From positions 124,001 through 188,000 of the forward strand of contig CAXTIU010000003.1 in assembly GCA_964244495.1 (NCBI GenBank): a DNA stretch of 64,000 nt, read 5' to 3'. The first letter of the stretch is position 1. Every line of letters begins with the position of its first letter. A model generated the notes under the pieces. It was not told the origin of the DNA, did not search any database, and was given only the letters and a program-made list of their open reading frames with translations. Source of the stretch: RH-AL1 sp964244495. GTDB taxonomy: Bacteria; Pseudomonadota; Alphaproteobacteria; Rhizobiales; Beijerinckiaceae. Positions 61,498-64,000 of this stretch are shown here, in pieces. Made by a program: the position numbers and the translations under genes.

Positions 61498-62388
61498 ATG
61501 AAGGCTTCGACCAACGAGGAACCCCGCTCGCGGCTCGGCCGCGGCCTCGCGGCGCTGATCGGCGACAGCGGCAACGAGAGCGACGCGGTGGTGCGCGCGC
61601 GCGGCCAGAAGCGCGTCCCGCTCGACGTCCTGCGCGCGAACCCCCGCAATCCCCGGACGACCTTCGACGAGGCCGACCTGGAGGAACTGACCGCCTCGGT
61701 GCGCGAGAAGGGGATCATCCAGCCGATCCTGGTGCGCACCGTGCCCGGCGTCGCCGACGCCTACGAGATCATCGCCGGCGAGCGGCGATGGCGGGCGGCG
61801 CAGCGGGCGGCGCTGCACGACGTGCCGATCGTCACCATCGAGGCGGACGACAAGCAGGCGCTGGAGATCGCCATCATCGAGAACGTCCAGCGCTCCAACC
61901 TCAACGCGCTGGAGGAGGCGCAGGGCTACGAGCGGCTCGGCGCGGAGTTCGGCTACTCGCAGGGCAATCTCGCCAAGGTGATCGGCAAGAGCCGGCCGCA
62001 CGTCGCCAACACGCTGCGCCTCTTGCGGCTGCCGGAGCACACCCGCGCGCTCCTCTCGTCGGGGCAGATCAGCGCCGGCCACGCCCGCGCCCTGCTCGGC
62101 TCGGAGAGTTCCGACGCGCTGGCGAGGCAGGTGGTCGCCAAGGGGCTATCGGTGCGCGCGCTCGAGGCGCTGGTCAGGAAGGAGGTCGAGGCCCGCGAGA
62201 ACGGACCGGTGCCGCCGAAACCCGCGCGGCCTCGCAAGGACGCCGGGACGCGCGCGCTGGAGAAGCGCATCGCCGACCGCGTCGGCCTGGCGATCGCCAT
62301 CAAGCACAAGGGGGACAGCGGCGAGGTCCGGCTGCGCTACGCGAGCCTCGACCAGCTGGACAGGCTCGTCGCGATGCTGGGGGCTTGA
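61498..62388 (+). CDS. parB: Chromosome-partitioning protein ParB
   Basis: A 296-residue centromere-binding CTPase. LGRGLAALIG near the N-terminus, VRTVPGVADAYEIIAGERRWRAAQRA with the CTP-binding GERRxRA box near residue 97, the helix-turn-helix GYSQGNLAKVIGKSRPHVAN near 170, and a C-terminal dimerisation domain (ADRVGLAIAIKHKGDSGEVR). It loads at parS sites at 58076 and 60345. Normally holA follows; here a cupin gene on the opposite strand does. Confidence 0.96.
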   Translation: MKASTNEEPRSRLGRGLAALIGDSGNESDAVVRARGQKRVPLDVLRANPRNPRTTFDEADLEELTASVREKGIIQPILVRTVPGVADAYEIIAGERRWRAAQRAALHDVPIVTIEADDKQALEIAIIENVQRSNLNALEEAQGYERLGAEFGYSQGNLAKVIGKSRPHVANTLRLLRLPEHTRALLSSGQISAGHARALLGSESSDALARQVVAKGLSVRALEALVRKEVEARENGPVPPKPARPRKDAGTRALEKRIADRVGLAIAIKHKGDSGEVRLRYASLDQLDRLVAMLGA

Positions 62389-62540
62389 AGGGCGACAGTC
62401 GTCGCGGGGCCGGACGGGGCCGGCCTCTGACTCCCGATCGTTCCGCCGGGGCCATGAGGCTTGCAGTCGTGACTAGCCGGGCATGGGGTACGACCCCTGA
62501 CATCCAAGCGGGCCGACGGCGGCGGCCACGTTCCATGAGA

Positions 62541-62575
62541 CCCTGACGCATGACGCAGCTGACACGGGAATGCGC
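62541..62575 (-). repeat. GCGTCA-iterated element, copy 3 (inverted, diverged)
   Basis: Read on the minus strand it gives GCATTCCCGTGTCAGCTGCG followed by TCATGCGTCAGG: the same element with one base deleted and two substitutions, keeping two GCGTCA hexamers and a GTGTCA. It starts about 15 nt after the cupin stop, again in sense orientation with the gene. Confidence 0.8.
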
Positions 62576-62590
62576 GCGGCGGAATGATGT

Positions 62591-63061
62591 CTACGCCGGG
62601 TGCGTCGGGTCGATCCAGAGCACGGTGCTCGGCGTCTCCGCCGGCTCGATGTCGAGGTTCACCGCCACCGCCTCGCCGTCGGAGCGCAGCAGCACGCATT
62701 CCAGCACCTCGTCGGCGCTCGCGTTGATCTCCTGGTGGGGCACGTAGGGCGGCACGTAGATGAAGTCGCCCGGTCCCGCCTCGGCGACGAACTCCAGCCG
62801 CTCGCCCCAGCGCATCCGCGCCCTGCCGCGCAGCACGTAGATGACGCTTTCCAGGGAACCGTGGTGGTGCGCGCCGGTCTTGGCGTCGGGATGGATCGTC
62901 ACCGTGCCGGCCCAGATCCTTTGGGCGCCGACGCGGGCGAAGTTGATGGCGGCGCGGCGGTCCATGCCGGGCGTCTGCGCGGTGTTGGGATCGAGCGAAC
63001 CGCCGGGGATGACGCGGACCCCGTCGGTCTTCCAGGTCTCGCTATGCTCGTGATCCGCCAT
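62591..63061 (-). CDS. Cupin-domain protein
   Basis: A 156-residue single-cupin protein. HPDAKTGAHHHGSLESVIYVLRGRARM is cupin motif 1 with the His and Glu metal ligands, and GPGDFIYVPPYVPHQEINASADEV is motif 2. Substrate unknown; such proteins often bind a small ligand or metal. It is divergent from hisF with a 77-bp shared gap that contains the palindrome AAAGCGCTTT. Confidence 0.85.
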   Translation of the reverse strand: MADHEHSETWKTDGVRVIPGGSLDPNTAQTPGMDRRAAINFARVGAQRIWAGTVTIHPDAKTGAHHHGSLESVIYVLRGRARMRWGERLEFVAEAGPGDFIYVPPYVPHQEINASADEVLECVLLRSDGEAVAVNLDIEPAETPSTVLWIDPTHPA

Positions 63062-63095
63062 GCCCCATCCCTCGCCACGATCGCTTCCGACGCGA

Positions 63096-63105
63096 AAAGC
63101 GCTTT
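63096..63105. promoter_or_regulatory. Short palindrome in the cupin-hisF promoter region
   Basis: AAAGCGCTTT, a perfect 10-bp palindrome followed by GTATC, lies 34 bp before the hisF ATG and 35 bp before the cupin ATG, central between the two divergent genes. It could be an operator, but no regulator is identified. Confidence 0.4.
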
Positions 63106-63138
63106 GTATCCCGCCGCCTTTTATGGTGGGAAGGGCGC

Positions 63139-63924
63139 ATGCTGAAAGCCCGCCTGATCCCCTGCCTCGACGTGAAGGACGGCCGCGTCGTCAAGGGCGT
63201 GAGCTTCGTCGACCTGCGCGACGCCGGCGATCCCGTCGAGGCGGCGGTGGCCTACGACGCGGCCGGCGCCGACGAACTCTGCTTCCTCGACATCACCGCC
63301 AGCTTCGAGGCGCGCGGCACCCTGCTCGACGTGGTGAGCCGAACGGCGGAAGCCTGCTTCATGCCCCTCACGGTCGGCGGCGGCGTGCGCGACGAGGGCG
63401 ACATCCGCGCCCTGCTGCGGGCCGGCGCCGACAAGGTGTCGATCATGACCGCCGCCGTGCGCGACCGGGACTTCGTGCGCCGCGCGGCGGAGCGCTTCGG
63501 CAACCAATGCATCGTGGTGGCGATCGACGCCAAGGCGACCGCGCCCGGCCGCTGGGAGGTCCACACCCACGGCGGGCGCCGGCCGACCGGCCTCGACGCC
63601 GTCGCCTACGCCCGCGAGGTGGTGGCGCTCGGCGCCGGCGAGATCCTGCTGACCTCGATGGACCGCGACGGCACCCGCGCCGGCTTCGACCTCGCGCTCA
63701 CCCGGGCGGTGGCGGCGGCGGTCGCCGTGCCGGTCATCGCGTCCGGCGGGGTGGGCACGCTGGACCACCTCGTCGCCGGCGTGCGCGAGGGCGGGGCGAC
63801 CGCCGTGCTCGCCGCCTCGATCTTCCATTTCGGCGAGTACACGATCGGCCAAGCCAAGCGGCACATGGCGGCGGCCGGCGTGCCGATGCGCCTCGACGGC
63901 CTCGCCCCAGGGGTCGCCGCGTGA
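63139..63924 (+). CDS. hisF: Imidazole glycerol phosphate synthase, cyclase subunit
   Basis: A 261-residue TIM barrel forming IGP and AICAR from PRFAR with ammonia from HisH. LIPCLDVKDGRVVKG places catalytic Asp11, AIDAK near residue 132 the second Asp, and GGGVRDEGDIRALL and ASGGVGTLDHL are the phosphate-binding loops. GGGAAGGGCGC precedes the ATG. The stop overlaps the hisE GTG. Its partner hisH is about 60 kb away. Confidence 0.97.
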   Translation: MLKARLIPCLDVKDGRVVKGVSFVDLRDAGDPVEAAVAYDAAGADELCFLDITASFEARGTLLDVVSRTAEACFMPLTVGGGVRDEGDIRALLRAGADKVSIMTAAVRDRDFVRRAAERFGNQCIVVAIDAKATAPGRWEVHTHGGRRPTGLDAVAYAREVVALGAGEILLTSMDRDGTRAGFDLALTRAVAAAVAVPVIASGGVGTLDHLVAGVREGGATAVLAASIFHFGEYTIGQAKRHMAAAGVPMRLDGLAPGVAA

Positions 63925-64000
63925 GCGCCTTCACCCTGGCCGACCTCGCGGACACCATCGCGGCTCGCGCGCGGGCCGACGCCGGCGCCTCCTACACCCG
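63921..64000 (+). CDS. hisE: Phosphoribosyl-ATP pyrophosphatase, N-terminal end (partial)
   Basis: The first 26 codons only (MSAFTLADLADTIAARARAD then AGASYTR), matching HisE N-termini of Hyphomicrobiales. GTG 63921 overlaps the hisF stop as GTGA, the usual coupling. The rest lies beyond the window. Confidence 0.9.
   Translation, partial: MSAFTLADLADTIAARARADAGASYT

Overview
The window is about 64 kb of very GC-rich, gene-dense chromosomal DNA with strong codon-position bias. It looks like core chromosome of an alphaproteobacterium, most likely of the order Hyphomicrobiales (Rhizobiales). The main reasons are gene neighbourhoods familiar from that group: hisC-tyrC, hisB-DUF2628-hisH-hisA, pgsA-moaD-moaE, carB-greA, hslV/hslU, an Omp25/Omp31-like porin, an HWE-family histidine kinase, and mnmE-mnmG-rsmG-parA-parB with parS sites. 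I cannot name a genus. No prophage, insertion sequence, CRISPR array or rRNA is visible, and there is one tRNA (Leu, CAA).

Layout: 0-3.7 kb, aromatic/histidine biosynthesis (partial hisC, tyrC, hisB, a DUF2628 membrane protein, hisH, hisA). 3.7-7.8 kb, xthA, mntH, pgsA, moaD-moaE and a UbiK-like gene. 8.3-11.3 kb, hslV-membrane protein-hslU on the minus strand. 11.4-12.9 kb, a three-gene nitrile hydratase/thiocyanate hydrolase-like operon. 12.9-19.9 kb, an envelope block with two pal paralogues, a proline-rich ORF, an MMPL/RND permease and a near-perfect tandem duplication of a porin. 20.2-26.6 kb, carB, greA, a CMD protein, tRNA-Leu and an aspartate aminotransferase. 26.6-39.7 kb, accessory enzymes, a sensor kinase, a MscS channel, a GH15 glycosidase, a TetR regulator and msrA. 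39.8-43.5 kb, the rpmH-rnpA-yidC-engB operon with a clear promoter. 43.5-56 kb, a glycosyltransferase, malate synthase G with a divergent IclR regulator, a Nei-like glycosylase, esterases, a rhodanese, PhzF and NUDIX genes and small lipoproteins. 56.3-62.4 kb, rpmB and the origin-proximal mnmE-mnmG-rsmG-parA-parB cluster. 62.6-64 kb, a cupin gene, then hisF and the start of hisE.

Four observations stand out. (1) The histidine operon is split: hisB/hisH/hisA are at one end and hisF/hisE at the other, about 59 kb apart, although both fragments keep the translational overlaps of an ancestral hisBHAFE operon. (2) A roughly 35-bp element built from iterated GCGTCA hexamers occurs three times, twice about 15 nt after a stop codon in sense orientation. 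(3) At least nine gene boundaries carry 14-21-bp tandem duplications, as if short slippage products accumulate there. (4) The three-subunit Co-type nitrile hydratase/thiocyanate hydrolase homologue has the beta chain split into two coupled genes, His-rich N-termini and no maturation factor next to it.

All calls are from reading the sequence; no database search was run. Family names rest on recognised motifs and on recalled neighbourhoods.
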